Below are positions 42,600 to 52,844 of a stretch of DNA of 64,000 nucleotides, in pieces. A program made the translations under genes and the position numbers. The stretch spans positions 496,001 to 560,000 of the forward strand of contig JADJWX010000002.1 in the NCBI GenBank assembly GCA_016716135.1. The letters run 5' to 3'. Under the pieces are notes generated by a model. It made no database searches. It was not told the origin of the DNA and saw only the letters and a list, made by a program, of their open reading frames with translations. This DNA is from Lewinellaceae bacterium. Its GTDB lineage: Bacteria > Bacteroidota > Bacteroidia > Chitinophagales > Saprospiraceae. Numbering within the stretch: the first letter of the stretch is position 1; the number at the start of each line of letters is the position of its first letter.

Positions 42600-45500
42600 A
42601 TGAAGCGATTACTAACAACCTTATGGTTGGTGCTTGCTGTCGTGGGCTTTACCCTTGCCCAGCGTACCGTGATGGGTACCGTAAAAGGCGATGATGGCGA
42701 ACCACTGATCGGCGCAACAGTACTCATCAAAGGAACCACCGGTGGCGCGCGCACCGATGTCAGCGGAAAATACTCAGTTTCCGTGCCTGCCGGTTCCGAT
42801 GTTCTGGTCTTTTCTTACACCGGTTATGCTACACAAGAAATCACCTTGGGCGCTTCCAATGTGGTGGATGTTGTTTTGGCCGGCGGTCTTGAGTTGCAGG
42901 AAACCGTCGTGACGGCACTTGGTGTTTCCCGCTACAAGAACGAGCTGCCCTATTCCGCCCAGAAAGTTCAGGGTGACGATGTAGCCAACGTGCGGAACCA
43001 GAACGTGGTAAACTCCCTTTCCGGTAAAGTTGCGGGCCTGCAAATTTCCCGGAACAACAGTATTGGCGGTTCTACCAACGTTATTCTGCGCGGTACCAAG
43101 TCGCTGACAGGTAACAACCAGGCCTTGTTCGTAGTAGACGGTATTCCGTTTTCCAATGATTTGACCAACGACGCAAACTCCCGCACCGGGCGCGGCGGTT
43201 ATGACTACGGCAACGCTGCTGCAGACATCAACCCCGACGACATCGAATCCGTCACCGTACTGAAAGGCGCGGCCGCAACGGCGCTCTACGGCTCACGGGC
43301 TTCGAACGGTGTGGTGATGATCACCACCAAACAAGGCTCGAAGAAAAAAGGCCTCGGCATCACTGCCAATCTGGGTATGAACTTCGGCACGATCGACAAA
43401 TCGACCTTCCCGAAATTTCAAACCAAATACGGCGGCGGTTACGGTGAATACTACGAAGACCCAAGTGGCTTCTTTTTGTATCGCGACGTGAATGGCGATG
43501 GTCAGGACGATCTGGTGGTGCCAACCAGTGAAGATGCATCCTGGGAGTGCCTGTTTTCCGACTTCACCATCGAGGCCCTCGTGATCTGGTGGTGCCAACC
43601 AGTGAAGATGCATCCTGGGGCGGGAAATTTGACCCGAACCTGATGGTCTATCAATGGGATGCCTTTGATCCGTCCTCGCCGAACTACCAGAAAGCCAGGC
43701 CCTGGGTGGCTGCGGCTAATGGCCCGGAAACGTTTTTTGAAACATCAATCGGTACAAGCAACAGCGTCATGATTGACGGTGCTTCCGACAAGGGTTATTT
43801 CAAACTGGGGTACACCCTAAATACGGATAAAGGCTACCTGCCCAACAGTAATGTTGACAAAAACATTATCAACTTTGGTGCAGGTTTTGACGTTACCGAC
43901 AAGCTGAAATTCTTCTCCTCCGTCAATTACACCGCAACGGATGGTAAAGGCCGCTATGGTACGGGCTACGAATCCCGCAACCAGATGACCAGTTTCCGCC
44001 AATGGTGGCAAATGAACGTTGATATTCAGGAGCAGCGTGAAGCTTATGAGCGTACGCGGCAGAACGTCACCTGGAACTGGGCCGACCCAACCGACCTGGT
44101 GCCGATTTACTGGGATAACGTATACTGGACGCGTTTTGAAAACTTTCAAACAGATAGCCGCAACCGCTATTTCGGCTATGCCGGGTTGAGTTACGATCTT
44201 GCTCCCTGGTTGAATATTCTTGGCCGCGTTTCTTTGGATCAGTATGACGAAATTCAGGAAGAGCGTTTTGCTGTGGGTAGTATCGACCCCTCGCAATATC
44301 AGCGGTACAACCGCAACTACCGGGAGTTGAACTACGACCTGATGGCTACAATCCCGCAGCGGAATCTTACGGATGCCATCAAGTTTGACGCATTGATCGG
44401 AACGAACATCCGGAAAACGGATGTTTCCTCCATCCGCGCTTCTACCAATGGTGGCCTTGTTGTTCCCCGGCTCTATGCCTTGTCCAACACCTTGAACACC
44501 CTCAGCCCGCCGACGGAAACATACAACCGTTTGCAGGTGAATGGTTACTTCGCCAAGGTTGGTTTTGTGTACAATAACTGGGCAGTGCTCGACCTCACCA
44601 TGCGCCGCGACCAGGCGTCTTCCTTGCCGAAAGAGAACAACTCCTATTACTATCCTTCTGCGTCGCTGGGCCTTATCCTCTCCGAGTTTATGAGCGACAA
44701 CGGGTTTATTTCCTTTGCCAAAGCCCGGGTGAACTACGCCGAAGTGGGTAACACCGCTCCTCCACTCAGTATCGCCGATGTATACAACCTCGGCACGGCA
44801 TTTGACGACGCTACGATTGCATCGCTGGCGACAACGAAGAACAATTCGAATCTGAAACCGGAACGCACCACCAGCCTCGAAGCCGGCCTGGAATTGCGTT
44901 TTGCCCGCGACCGCTTTGGTGTTGACGTAACGGTTTACAAGCAAAACACAAAGGATCAAATCCTGCCGGCAACAGTTTCCCGCGCAACAGGCTACAACTC
45001 GGTATTCATCAATGCCGGTGATGTGGAAAACAAGGGTGTGGAAGTTCAATTCTTTGCCCGTCCGGTGGTTACGCGCGACTTCAACTGGCGCATCGGTGTA
45101 AACTGGGGCCTCAACCGCAACAAAGTACTCGACCTGGGTGGTATCGACAACCTCCAACTGGGTACTGCACAAGGCGGTTTCAGTGTAAACGCTGCGTTGG
45201 GTGAGCCCTACGGCACGATCCGTGGTACAAACTTCACCTACCTGAATGGCCAAAAAGTGGTGAACGCCGCAGGTTACTACCAGAACAGCCCGACGTCCAA
45301 TGAAATCATTGGCAACGTAAATCCGGACTGGATTGGCGGTATTACCAACAGCCTGACGTTTAAGAATATCACCCTGGGCTTCCTGGTTGATGTCAAGAAA
45401 GGCGGTGATGTATTCTCGCTTGACTTGTACTACGGCCTGGCTACCGGCCTGTACGAAGAAACTGCCGGCTTGAATGACCTTGGTAATGAAGTACGCGCTT

Positions 45501-45880
45501 CGCTGGCCGATGGTGGCGGACTTATTCTGCCGGGGGTAAAAGCCGACGGAACGCCAAACGACATTCGTTATGATGCTACCAACTTCGGTATCTACGGCTA
45601 TCGCCGGAATCCGGCTGCCGGTTTTGTTTACGATGCCGGTTTTGTAAAACTGCGAGAGGTTAACCTGACCTGGGATATTCCGTCCAGAATTTTGGGTGAC
45701 GGTCGTATTTTCAAAGGAATTGCTCTGGGCGTTTATGGTCGCAACTTGTGGATCATTCACAAAAACCTCCCGCATTCCGATCCGGAAGAGGGATATGGCG
45801 CCGGCAACTTCCAGGGCCACCAAGGTGGCGCTTATCCGACTGCCAGAACCATTGGATTTAACCTTAACCTTAAATTCTAA
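42600..45880 (+). pseudogene. SusC/RagA-family TonB-dependent transporter, broken by a 74-bp insertion
   Basis: The N-terminal part starts at ATG 42600 (MKRLLTTLWLVLAVVGFTLA) and has the same domain order as the first susC: CarboxypepD_reg-like, TonB-box region, plug (NPDDIESVTVLKGAAATALY). At 43545 the frame is lost. Removing 74 bp (43546-43619) joins VVPTSEDASW to GGKFDPNLMVYQWDAFDPSS without a gap, and the barrel then runs to GFNLNLKF at 45880. The intact protein would have about 1069 aa. As shown the gene gives only a truncated plug protein. It is either recently inactivated or an assembly artefact. The SusD partner starts 12 bp later and is intact. Confidence 0.85.
43509..43619 (+). repeat. 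37-bp direct repeat flanking a 37-bp insert in susC
   Basis: The same 37 bases (starting GATCTGGTGGTGCCAACCAG) occur at 43509-43545 and 43583-43619, separated by 37 unrelated bases (43546-43582). Net gain is 74 bp, which shifts the reading frame. Confidence 0.95.
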
Positions 45881-45892
45881 ATCAATTTTAGC

Positions 45893-47329
45893 ATGAAAAA
45901 GATATTATTTCTCCTCTTTCTGATAGGGTTCACCTTTTCCTGCACGAAAGATTTTGAAAGTTTGAACACGGATATAAAGAATCCGTCCAATGTCCCCCCG
46001 GGTACACTGTTCTCCTTTGCACAAAAATCCGTTCAGGATCTGATGACTGAGCCCAACGTAAACCGGAACATTTTCCGCTTTTTGTCCCAGTACTGGACTT
46101 CCACTACGTATGTAGACGAACCACAGTACGACATTTCCACCCGGAATATTCCGCAAAACGTTTGGCATATCCTGTATCGTGATGTGTTGCGAAATCTGCA
46201 GGAGTGCCAGGTGTTGATTCCCGGGCAGGGCGCCGGGGTACCTGCGGCTACGCAAAAAAACCAGAACGCCTGCGCTGAAATCATGAACGTGCATACCTGG
46301 TCTATTCTGGTGAATACGTTTGGAGACGTACCCTACACCGAAGCGCTTAGCTATCCGAACTTGTATCCGAAATACGACGATGCCCGGACAATTTATACCA
46401 GTCTGGCAACGCGCCTGGATCAGGCTATCGCGGATATTGATGAAAATGCCGGCGGCTTCGGCAGCCAGGATTTGCTGTTTGCCGGCGATATGGCTGCCTG
46501 GAAAACATTTGCCAACTCACTCAAACTCCGCCTGGGCATGATGCTGGCCGACGTGGATGCCGGTACCGCCAAACGTATGGTGGAAGAAGCCGCGCCGGGC
46601 GCTATTTCCTCGAATGGCGAAAATGCCGTTTTCCACTACCTGTCGGCTCCGCCGAATACCAACCCAATTTGGGTAGATCTGGTGCAGAGTGGCCGGAAAG
46701 ACTTTGTGGCAGCCAACACCATTGTTGATGCCATGAATGCCTTGAATGATCCCCGTGTGCCGCTCTATTTCACCATGGATGCAAACGGTGCGTATTCGGG
46801 AGGCATCTACGGGAGCAGCAACAACTATGCAACGTTCTCCAAGCCGGCCGACAGAATTTCGGAGCCCGACTTTGAAGCACTGCTGATCGACTATGCCGAG
46901 GTGGAATTTCTGCTTGCCGAGGCGGTTGAGCGCGGCATGAGTGTGGGCGGCACCGCTGCCGAACACTATGAGAACGCAATCCGCGCATCAGTTGAATACT
47001 GGGGCGGAAGTATCGCCGACGCCAATGCTTACCTGGCAACAACCCCGGTGGCTTATGCAACCGCAACCGGCGACTGGAAACAGAAAATCGGCACGCAAAA
47101 GTGGATCGCCCTGTACAACCGCGGTTTTGAAGGTTGGGTTGAGTGGCGCCGCTTCGACTACCCGATCCTGAACGTACCGCCGGACCCGTCGATCACGTAT
47201 GCCGACATCCCGCGTCGCTACACCTATCCGGTCAGTGAGCAAAACCTGAACACTGATGCCTACAACGCCGCAGCAACAGCTGTTGGCGGCGACGATGTGA
47301 AGACGAAACTTTTCTGGGATAAATTCTAA
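45893..47329 (+). CDS. SusD/RagB nutrient-binding outer-membrane lipoprotein (second pair)
   Basis: The protein has 478 aa. The signal MKKILFLLFLIGFTFSC places the lipid Cys at 17, followed by TKDFESLNTDIKNPSNVPPG. Group 2 SusD features include WHILYRDVLRNLQECQVLIP, EIMNVHTWSILVNTFGDVPY and the C-terminal KIGTQKWIALYNRGFEGWVE. It is clearly related to, but distinct from, the first SusD, so the two pairs probably handle different ligands. The terminator at 47355 closes this operon. Confidence 0.92.
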   Translation: MKKILFLLFLIGFTFSCTKDFESLNTDIKNPSNVPPGTLFSFAQKSVQDLMTEPNVNRNIFRFLSQYWTSTTYVDEPQYDISTRNIPQNVWHILYRDVLRNLQECQVLIPGQGAGVPAATQKNQNACAEIMNVHTWSILVNTFGDVPYTEALSYPNLYPKYDDARTIYTSLATRLDQAIADIDENAGGFGSQDLLFAGDMAAWKTFANSLKLRLGMMLADVDAGTAKRMVEEAAPGAISSNGENAVFHYLSAPPNTNPIWVDLVQSGRKDFVAANTIVDAMNALNDPRVPLYFTMDANGAYSGGIYGSSNNYATFSKPADRISEPDFEALLIDYAEVEFLLAEAVERGMSVGGTAAEHYENAIRASVEYWGGSIADANAYLATTPVAYATATGDWKQKIGTQKWIALYNRGFEGWVEWRRFDYPILNVPPDPSITYADIPRRYTYPVSEQNLNTDAYNAAATAVGGDDVKTKLFWDKF

Positions 47330-47354
47330 GAAAAGCGCGTAAGAATACTTTTTG

Positions 47355-47392
47355 GGGCTGTTTGGGGAAACTCAAACAGCCCTTCTTTTTCA
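47355..47392 (+). terminator. Terminator of the second susCD pair
   Basis: A perfect 10-bp stem (GGGCTGTTTG / CAAACAGCCC) with an 8-nt loop is followed by TTCTTTTT. Confidence 0.88.
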
Positions 47393-47527
47393 GTTACTCA
47401 ACAATTCCTTTTGTTCAGAGATTTTACAGGCTTACTGAAGCAATTACCCGGATAAACCCGCCATTTTTCCCGAAATTTGCATCTGTACCAAAAAATCACA
47501 TTTGTTTCATTAGCACAGCTTGTTGAT

Positions 47528-47755
47528 ATGTCCACCAACGAACGCCTCCGTAGCCGCTCTTCCATCCGGACTCCCATAGTAATTTTTGGCACAGCCATGA
47601 CGCTTTTTTATCTTGGGATGGGTACGTATTTGTTTATCGATAAATCGTTTTTGCCCGGGATTCCCGCTGATTTTCGGAGTGTTTTTGCAGGCTTACTTTT
47701 GATTTACGGCATCTACCGTGGCTACCGCCTGTATGCCGACCACCTTCAAGCATAA
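47528..47755 (+). CDS. Small protein with two membrane helices
   Basis: The protein has 75 aa from ATG 47528. A basic N terminus (MSTNERLRSRSSIR) precedes two predicted helices (IVIFGTAMTLFYLGMGTYLF; FRSVFAGLLLIYGIYRGY). I do not recognise a named family. Small proteins like this often sit next to the ExbB-ExbD-TonB / PstS-like / TPR gene set in Bacteroidota. Its stop is 10 bp before the PstS-like gene, which supports one operon. Confidence 0.65.
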   Translation: MSTNERLRSRSSIRTPIVIFGTAMTLFYLGMGTYLFIDKSFLPGIPADFRSVFAGLLLIYGIYRGYRLYADHLQA

Positions 47756-47765
47756 CCTGAGCCAT

Positions 47766-48707
47766 ATGTACCGCAATAGTTTAGTTTTCGTACGCATTTT
47801 GTTATTAGCCGCCCTGTTTTCCTGCCAGGAGCGCGACAAATCGGGCAAGGTAGTAGATACGCCCACCACGGGCTCTATCCGGATCATGGTAGACGAATGT
47901 TATAAGCCCGTTATTACCAGTGCGATTGATGTTTTCGATTCCATTTATTCCCGGGCATCTATTGATGCGCAATACAATTCCGAAGGTGAAGCGTTTGCCG
48001 CTTTGTTCCGGGATTCCGTACAGGTGATCATTGCCGCCCGGCAACCCAGCGATACCGAAATTGAAACATATTTCAAACCCCGTGGATTCCGGCCAACCAC
48101 AACGCCCATTGCTTTTGACGCGGTCGCGTTTATTGTCCACCCGGAAAACAAAGACACGGTTTTTTCTATCGACCAACTGCGCAATATTCTGAACGGAAAA
48201 ACGGCAAAATGGCGCGATTTTAATCCCAAATCTCCCCTTGGCGATATCCTGCTGGTGTTCGACAATCCGCTTTCCGGCACCGTCCGTTATGCCAAAGACA
48301 CTATAGCCGGGGGGGCTCCGCTACCTTCCAATGCCTCTGCGCTTAAAACCAACCAGGAGGTAATTGAGTACGTAGCCCGAAACAAAAACGCCATCGGTAT
48401 CATTGGCGCCAACTGGATTTCCGATACCGACGACAAGGGTGTACAAGCCTTCCGCCGTGAAATCCGGATCGCCGATATCGCCCGGGAAGCCGGCGCCGAA
48501 GGCTATGGCCCCTACCAGGCTTACCTTGCTACCGGGCAATACCCGTTCCGGCGTACGATTTATGTCATCAATGCGCAGGCGCGCAAAGGATTGGGGCTTG
48601 GACTTGCCTCGTTTTTGGCATCCGACCCTGGGCAGCGCATGATGCTGAAAGACGGGCTGCTCCCCGCCCAGGCACCCACGCGGCTTATTCAGGTGACGCG
48701 GAAATAA
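47766..48707 (+). CDS. PstS-like phosphate-type periplasmic binding lipoprotein
   Basis: The protein has 313 aa. Lipoprotein signal MYRNSLVFVRILLLAALFSC (Cys20). The PBP-like domain has GSIRIMVDECYKPVITSAID, FAALFRDSVQVIIAARQPSD, AFDAVAFIVHPENKDTVFSI, LRNILNGKTAKW and a C-terminal SFLASDPGQRMMLKDGLLPA, all PstS-family landmarks. No permease or ATPase genes are near. In related genomes this gene pairs with a TPR gene next to TonB-system genes, so a role tied to outer-membrane energy coupling is possible. That is inference from context. ATG 47766 opens the signal peptide. Confidence 0.82.
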   Translation: MYRNSLVFVRILLLAALFSCQERDKSGKVVDTPTTGSIRIMVDECYKPVITSAIDVFDSIYSRASIDAQYNSEGEAFAALFRDSVQVIIAARQPSDTEIETYFKPRGFRPTTTPIAFDAVAFIVHPENKDTVFSIDQLRNILNGKTAKWRDFNPKSPLGDILLVFDNPLSGTVRYAKDTIAGGAPLPSNASALKTNQEVIEYVARNKNAIGIIGANWISDTDDKGVQAFRREIRIADIAREAGAEGYGPYQAYLATGQYPFRRTIYVINAQARKGLGLGLASFLASDPGQRMMLKDGLLPAQAPTRLIQVTRK

Positions 48708-48749
48708 TTTTGTGCCTTTTATATAATTTAACGAACATAACCTTAGGGA

Positions 48750-48786
48750 TTTGCACCGGGTAAGTGATAAACAAGGCGTATTTTTG
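48750..48786 (+). promoter_or_regulatory. Promoter of the TPR gene
   Basis: TTTG at 48750-48753 and TATTTTTG at 48779-48786 followed by CGC (25-bp spacing). The leader to the ATG at 48994 would be about 200 nt. I see no further structure in 48787-48993. Confidence 0.5.
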
Positions 48787-48993
48787 CGCTCTTTATGACA
48801 ACGTTTTGACGGTTTATCAGGCCTCCTTTAGCAGTCAAATGCGTTAATTAATCATTAAACCCATTCGCAATTCCGACTATTTGTGAAATCGCCTGTTGCT
48901 TTTTATGGCGATTGCCGTCAAAAAAAATAAACTATTGGTTCGAAAGCCAATTTTCTCTGCACAACAGTTGTTAACAAAAAACACTTCCAAGCA

Positions 48994-50688
48994 ATGACAA
49001 ATCTCCTGAAAAAAACTTTCACCCTGCTGGTGGCTACTATCCTCGGCGCAGGTTCGGGCCTGATCGCCCAAACCCACGACGACGGGTTGGCTGCCATGCA
49101 ATTGAAGGAATGGGATAAAGCGATCGAAGTTTATACTGCTTTAACGAAAGCCGACTCTGCCGACCAGCCGGCCTGGCTCACCCTGGGCAGCGCATACCTG
49201 GCGAAGGGCGATAAAGAAAAAGCACAAGCCACTTTTGAAAAAGCCTTTGAGGCCAAATCCGAAGGCGGATACGCCATGATCGCTACCGGCCGAATTCTCC
49301 TTTTACAAAACAAATACGCCGACGCCGATGAAGTTTTTCAGCGGACCAAGCGCAAGTTTGGTAAAAAAGATATCGATGTAAGACGCCTCATCGGCGAATC
49401 ATTCCTGTACAATGTGCCGGACGAGAAGCGCAACTTCACACGGGCTGAAGCAGAACTCAAGGAAGCTATGGATGTTTCTTCCAAAGACTTCCGCACGCTC
49501 ATGACGCTGGCTTACTGCTACAAGGAAATGCCCAACGGCGGCCTCGCAGCCCAGCATTATGAATATGCCGTGCACCAGGAGCCCAAAAATTCACTGGCCA
49601 TGTTCATGCTGGCAAAGGTGTATCGGGCAGCTAAAATTTATGATAAATTCCTCGATTACGTAGACCGGGCTATCGCCCTGAAACCCAACTACACCGAGGC
49701 GCTGCGTGCCAAAGCCGAATTCCTCTACTTCGACCGGAAATGGGAAAAAGCGACGGAGGCCGCTAAGGCGCTGGTCAATAGTGGTCCCGGTGTGACCATC
49801 GAAGATGAAATGTTGCTGGCCAACCTGCTTTACATCACAAAAGACTGCAAAGCTTGTAGCGCTCTGGTCGACAAGATTCTGAAAAAAGACGGCTCCAAAA
49901 ACTACCTGCGCCGTCTGCAAGCCTACTGCAACTACGACAACGGACAATACAAGGAAGGCCTCAAAATCCTGGAAGACTTTTTCAAACAAGTTACCCCGGA
50001 TAAAGTGTTGCCCTCCGACTATGAATACCTCGGCCGCCTGCAAATCAACACCGGCGGCGATACCGCTGCTGCTATTGCCAATTTCCGGAAAGTGATTGAA
50101 CTGGACTCTTCCAAATGGTCGCTCCACGAGGAAATCGCCAAATTGTACTACGGCGCAAAAGATTATTGCAACGCTGCCAACGCGTTCCAGTCGTACATCG
50201 ATTCCCTGACTGACAAGCAGGCTTTGGTCAACTCCTACTATTCCATGGGCCTCAGCCACTATTTCTGCACGGAAGGCGATACGCTCCATTATGTAAAAGC
50301 AGAAAAAGCGTTTGAAAAACTTACCGGGTATTTGCCGGATGCCAGTGTAGGTTGGCTGTGGCTGGCAAAATCGGCTAAAAACCGGGATCCGGATGTCATT
50401 GCCAACCCTGAATTGATTGATCAATTCGGGGCGGCTAAAGAGGCTTATGAAAAATATGCAGCCATTGCCTCCGAAGACAAAGAGAAAAACAAACGCGACC
50501 TGATCGACGCTTACGGGTATTTATCCTATTATTATTTCTCCCGGAAGGAAGACGAAAAGGCCATTGAAAATATCGATAAGCTGCTTGAACTCGACCCGGA
50601 AAATGAATCCGGCGTTGGGATGAAAGAGGCGATTAAAGCCGAAGTCCCGGCAGCACCGGTAAACGGTGGCGGGAAAGGGAAAAAATAG
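48994..50688 (+). CDS. Exported tetratricopeptide-repeat protein
   Basis: The protein has 564 aa. It has a signal peptide (about 1-26, ending GLIAQ) and then ten or more TPR-like helix pairs over about 27-545, for example DDGLAAMQLKEWDKAIEVYT, PAWLTLGSAYLAKGDKEKAQ, and AKVYRAAKIYDKFLDYVDRA. A short Gly/Lys tail (VNGGGKGKK) ends it. TPR domains mediate protein contacts, so this is probably a periplasmic scaffold. The neighbouring PstS-like gene is its usual companion. It has its own promoter and a strong terminator. Confidence 0.85.
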   Translation: MTNLLKKTFTLLVATILGAGSGLIAQTHDDGLAAMQLKEWDKAIEVYTALTKADSADQPAWLTLGSAYLAKGDKEKAQATFEKAFEAKSEGGYAMIATGRILLLQNKYADADEVFQRTKRKFGKKDIDVRRLIGESFLYNVPDEKRNFTRAEAELKEAMDVSSKDFRTLMTLAYCYKEMPNGGLAAQHYEYAVHQEPKNSLAMFMLAKVYRAAKIYDKFLDYVDRAIALKPNYTEALRAKAEFLYFDRKWEKATEAAKALVNSGPGVTIEDEMLLANLLYITKDCKACSALVDKILKKDGSKNYLRRLQAYCNYDNGQYKEGLKILEDFFKQVTPDKVLPSDYEYLGRLQINTGGDTAAAIANFRKVIELDSSKWSLHEEIAKLYYGAKDYCNAANAFQSYIDSLTDKQALVNSYYSMGLSHYFCTEGDTLHYVKAEKAFEKLTGYLPDASVGWLWLAKSAKNRDPDVIANPELIDQFGAAKEAYEKYAAIASEDKEKNKRDLIDAYGYLSYYYFSRKEDEKAIENIDKLLELDPENESGVGMKEAIKAEVPAAPVNGGGKGKK

Positions 50689-50711
50689 GATAATTTTTCT
50701 CTGTATTTAAT

Positions 50712-50757
50712 AAACAGCGCGCTGCTTCGTGTTTCGGAGCAGCGCGCTGTTTATTTA
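50712..50757 (+). terminator. Terminator between the convergent TPR and serine hydrolase genes
   Basis: A perfect 15-bp stem (AAACAGCGCGCTGCT / AGCAGCGCGCTGTTT) with an 11-nt loop is followed by ATTTAC. The A/T ends make it usable on both strands, which suits the convergent arrangement. Confidence 0.8.
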
Positions 50758-50771
50758 CACATCAGTTTTCC

Positions 50772-52661
50772 CTAAAACAAATCATGCTCCGGCCAATCCG
50801 AAATCGCATTGCGAATATCCCACATCAACTTATCCAGTTTGCCGGCAAACTGATCGCCTGATGGGCGCGTATTGATCAAAATTGCCCAACAGTAACCGTC
50901 GTTGGTGCGCACCATTTCGGCGATAGTGCCCGGCAACGCCCCGTTGTGCCAGTAGTTCGGGGTCTTATTGATCGACCAGCCTTTGGCATAACCCGAATTT
51001 TGAGCGGTTGGCTTGATCATTTCGTCAATCGATGCCGTGCTCAGGATATCCGGCACGGTATTGAACCGGTCGACGCGGACCAGGAAGCGCACCAGGTCAA
51101 TCGGCGTGGCAATCCACCCGCCATGTGCATCCATGCGTGTTACATTCAAATTGTACGGATTCCCGGGACCGTAGTACTTCACTTCACTGGCTTTGCGCTG
51201 CGCCAGCGTATTGCCCGCCAGTTCCATCCGGCTGATCCCGCATTTCTTGAGGATGTTTTGCTGAACCCAATCCTCGTAACTTTTGCCTGTTTTCTTTTCA
51301 ATGATCCGTCCCAAGAGACAATACCCGAAATTGGAATAGGCATAATTGCTCCCGGGGGCGTTTGCCAAGGACATATTATCGAGGGTTTCGCCAATTAATT
51401 TGCTGAGGCTCCAGGATTTGTCCTGAAACATCGGGTCGTTGCTGCTGTTGCCCCAGCCACCGCAGGTATGCGTCATCAGGTGCAGGAGACTGATTTTTTT
51501 GACGTTGGCGCTATACGCTTTTGTACCATAGCTTGTGCCCAGCAGCGCGCCAGAACCGAACACCATGTCGCCTAGGCTCAGTTTTTTATCCTGGATCAGG
51601 CGCATAATGGATGCGGAGGTGATCGGTTTGGACACACTGGCCACCCGGAAGCGGTGCCGGGGCGCCACCATTTCTTTGGCTTCCTTGTCGGCAAAGCCGT
51701 AGGTTTTGGCCAGAACCAGTTTCCCGTTCCGGGAAATGGCAAACGAAAGGCCGGGCACATCCTGGGCGTCCATGTAGGCTTTGACCAGCTGGTCCACTTT
51801 AGCCATGTCGGCCGATTTGAAAGGGTCGCTGCAAGTCCACACGCCGGAGAAGTAATCCTTGTTTTTTACCGTGTATCCATTGATCCAAACCGGGCGGTAG
51901 CCCTGATAGTACAGCCGGTCAAACTCATCCTGATACCCTTGCGAGCCATTGAGGCCATGCCGGCCCGCCCACACCGGTCCCCCGGTTTTGTGCCAAATGG
52001 CCGCGAAACGGGCCGAGCCACCCTCCTCGTACCCGGAAACTTTGTACAACCGGTAGCCCTGGTTTGCCATTTTAGAAAATTCCGTCTGATAAGCCGAACT
52101 GCTAAGGCCGTGTTTGGCAGCCCAGGCCGGTCCGCTGGATTTTTCCCAGATACCGGAGAAGTAGGCTTTCCCGCCAACGGTGTACGCGCTCACATCGGCA
52201 AGCCGGTAGCCCTGGCCGGTCCATTTATTGAACTCCGCCTGGTATTGGCTTGCCGTCATCCCGTGTTTGGCGGCCCATGCTGGGGCTTTACTTTCTTTTA
52301 TAAAAATGCAGGCGTAGCGGGCCTGGTTGCCCGACGGGAAACCGCTGACCTGGATCGGGCGATAGCCTTTTTTTGTCAGATCATCAAAAGCAGCCTGATA
52401 CTGGCTTGCTGTGAGGCCGTGTTTTGCTGCCCAGGCCGGCCCGCCGGTTTTTTCAAAAATAACGGCGTAGCGATCCTGGCCGGCGTCGCTGTAGCCGTTT
52501 ACCACCACCGGGCGGTAGCCCTGGCCGGTCCATTTTTCGAACTCGGTTTGATATTGGCTACTGCTCAGATTGTGGCGCGATACCCAGGATTGGGCATGCA
52601 AACAGGTATGGAGTAGTGCGATTAGTACAATAGTGCCAAGAAATGACAGTCGGGTTTTCAT
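50772..52661 (-). CDS. Secreted serine hydrolase: five BTRD1-type repeats plus beta-lactamase-like domain (polyglycine-hydrolase-like)
   Basis: The protein has 629 aa with a signal peptide (1-24). Residues 25-277 hold five copies of a roughly 49-residue repeat built on WAAKHGLTASQYQ ... GYRPVVVNGY ... RYAVIFEKTGGPAW. This is the pattern of the bacterial tandem repeat domain also found in fungal polyglycine hydrolases, where it forms a propeller. Residues 285-620 are a class C beta-lactamase/PBP fold with the SxxK motif SVSK (S342, K345), YAYSNFGYC (second motif Tyr) and a later WHNGALPG that may replace KTG. By analogy it could be an endopeptidase of glycine-rich protein or another esterase/peptidase. 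Antibiotic resistance is not suggested. Confidence 0.82.
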   Translation of the reverse strand: MKTRLSFLGTIVLIALLHTCLHAQSWVSRHNLSSSQYQTEFEKWTGQGYRPVVVNGYSDAGQDRYAVIFEKTGGPAWAAKHGLTASQYQAAFDDLTKKGYRPIQVSGFPSGNQARYACIFIKESKAPAWAAKHGMTASQYQAEFNKWTGQGYRLADVSAYTVGGKAYFSGIWEKSSGPAWAAKHGLSSSAYQTEFSKMANQGYRLYKVSGYEEGGSARFAAIWHKTGGPVWAGRHGLNGSQGYQDEFDRLYYQGYRPVWINGYTVKNKDYFSGVWTCSDPFKSADMAKVDQLVKAYMDAQDVPGLSFAISRNGKLVLAKTYGFADKEAKEMVAPRHRFRVASVSKPITSASIMRLIQDKKLSLGDMVFGSGALLGTSYGTKAYSANVKKISLLHLMTHTCGGWGNSSNDPMFQDKSWSLSKLIGETLDNMSLANAPGSNYAYSNFGYCLLGRIIEKKTGKSYEDWVQQNILKKCGISRMELAGNTLAQRKASEVKYYGPGNPYNLNVTRMDAHGGWIATPIDLVRFLVRVDRFNTVPDILSTASIDEMIKPTAQNSGYAKGWSINKTPNYWHNGALPGTIAEMVRTNDGYCWAILINTRPSGDQFAGKLDKLMWDIRNAISDWPEHDLF

Positions 52662-52844
52662 ACGAAAGGTGCGTTAGAAGGTGAGTGGATAACAAGACAA
52701 CAGTTGGGTACGGGCATTCCCGCCGCACACTGTTTTGGCGACAATACCGGGTCGCCCGGCCATTAGCGGTTGAAAAGGGGAAATGGGTAATGATGGCTGT
52801 GTTTGAATATCCTTAATCGAACCGGCGCCGTGAATGTCAACTTT

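Noticed and set aside
42600..43643. The truncated SusC frame as a separate short gene
   Set aside because: It stops inside the plug-barrel junction because of the 74-bp insertion, and the downstream frame continues the same protein exactly.
43817..45823. 668-aa open frame opposite the second susC
   Set aside because: A shadow of the SusC barrel; its residues follow the reverse of SusC codons and match no family.
50772..52661. Antibiotic-resistance beta-lactamase
   Set aside because: The fold is lactamase-like, but the N-terminal repeats and long architecture point to a peptidase or esterase.
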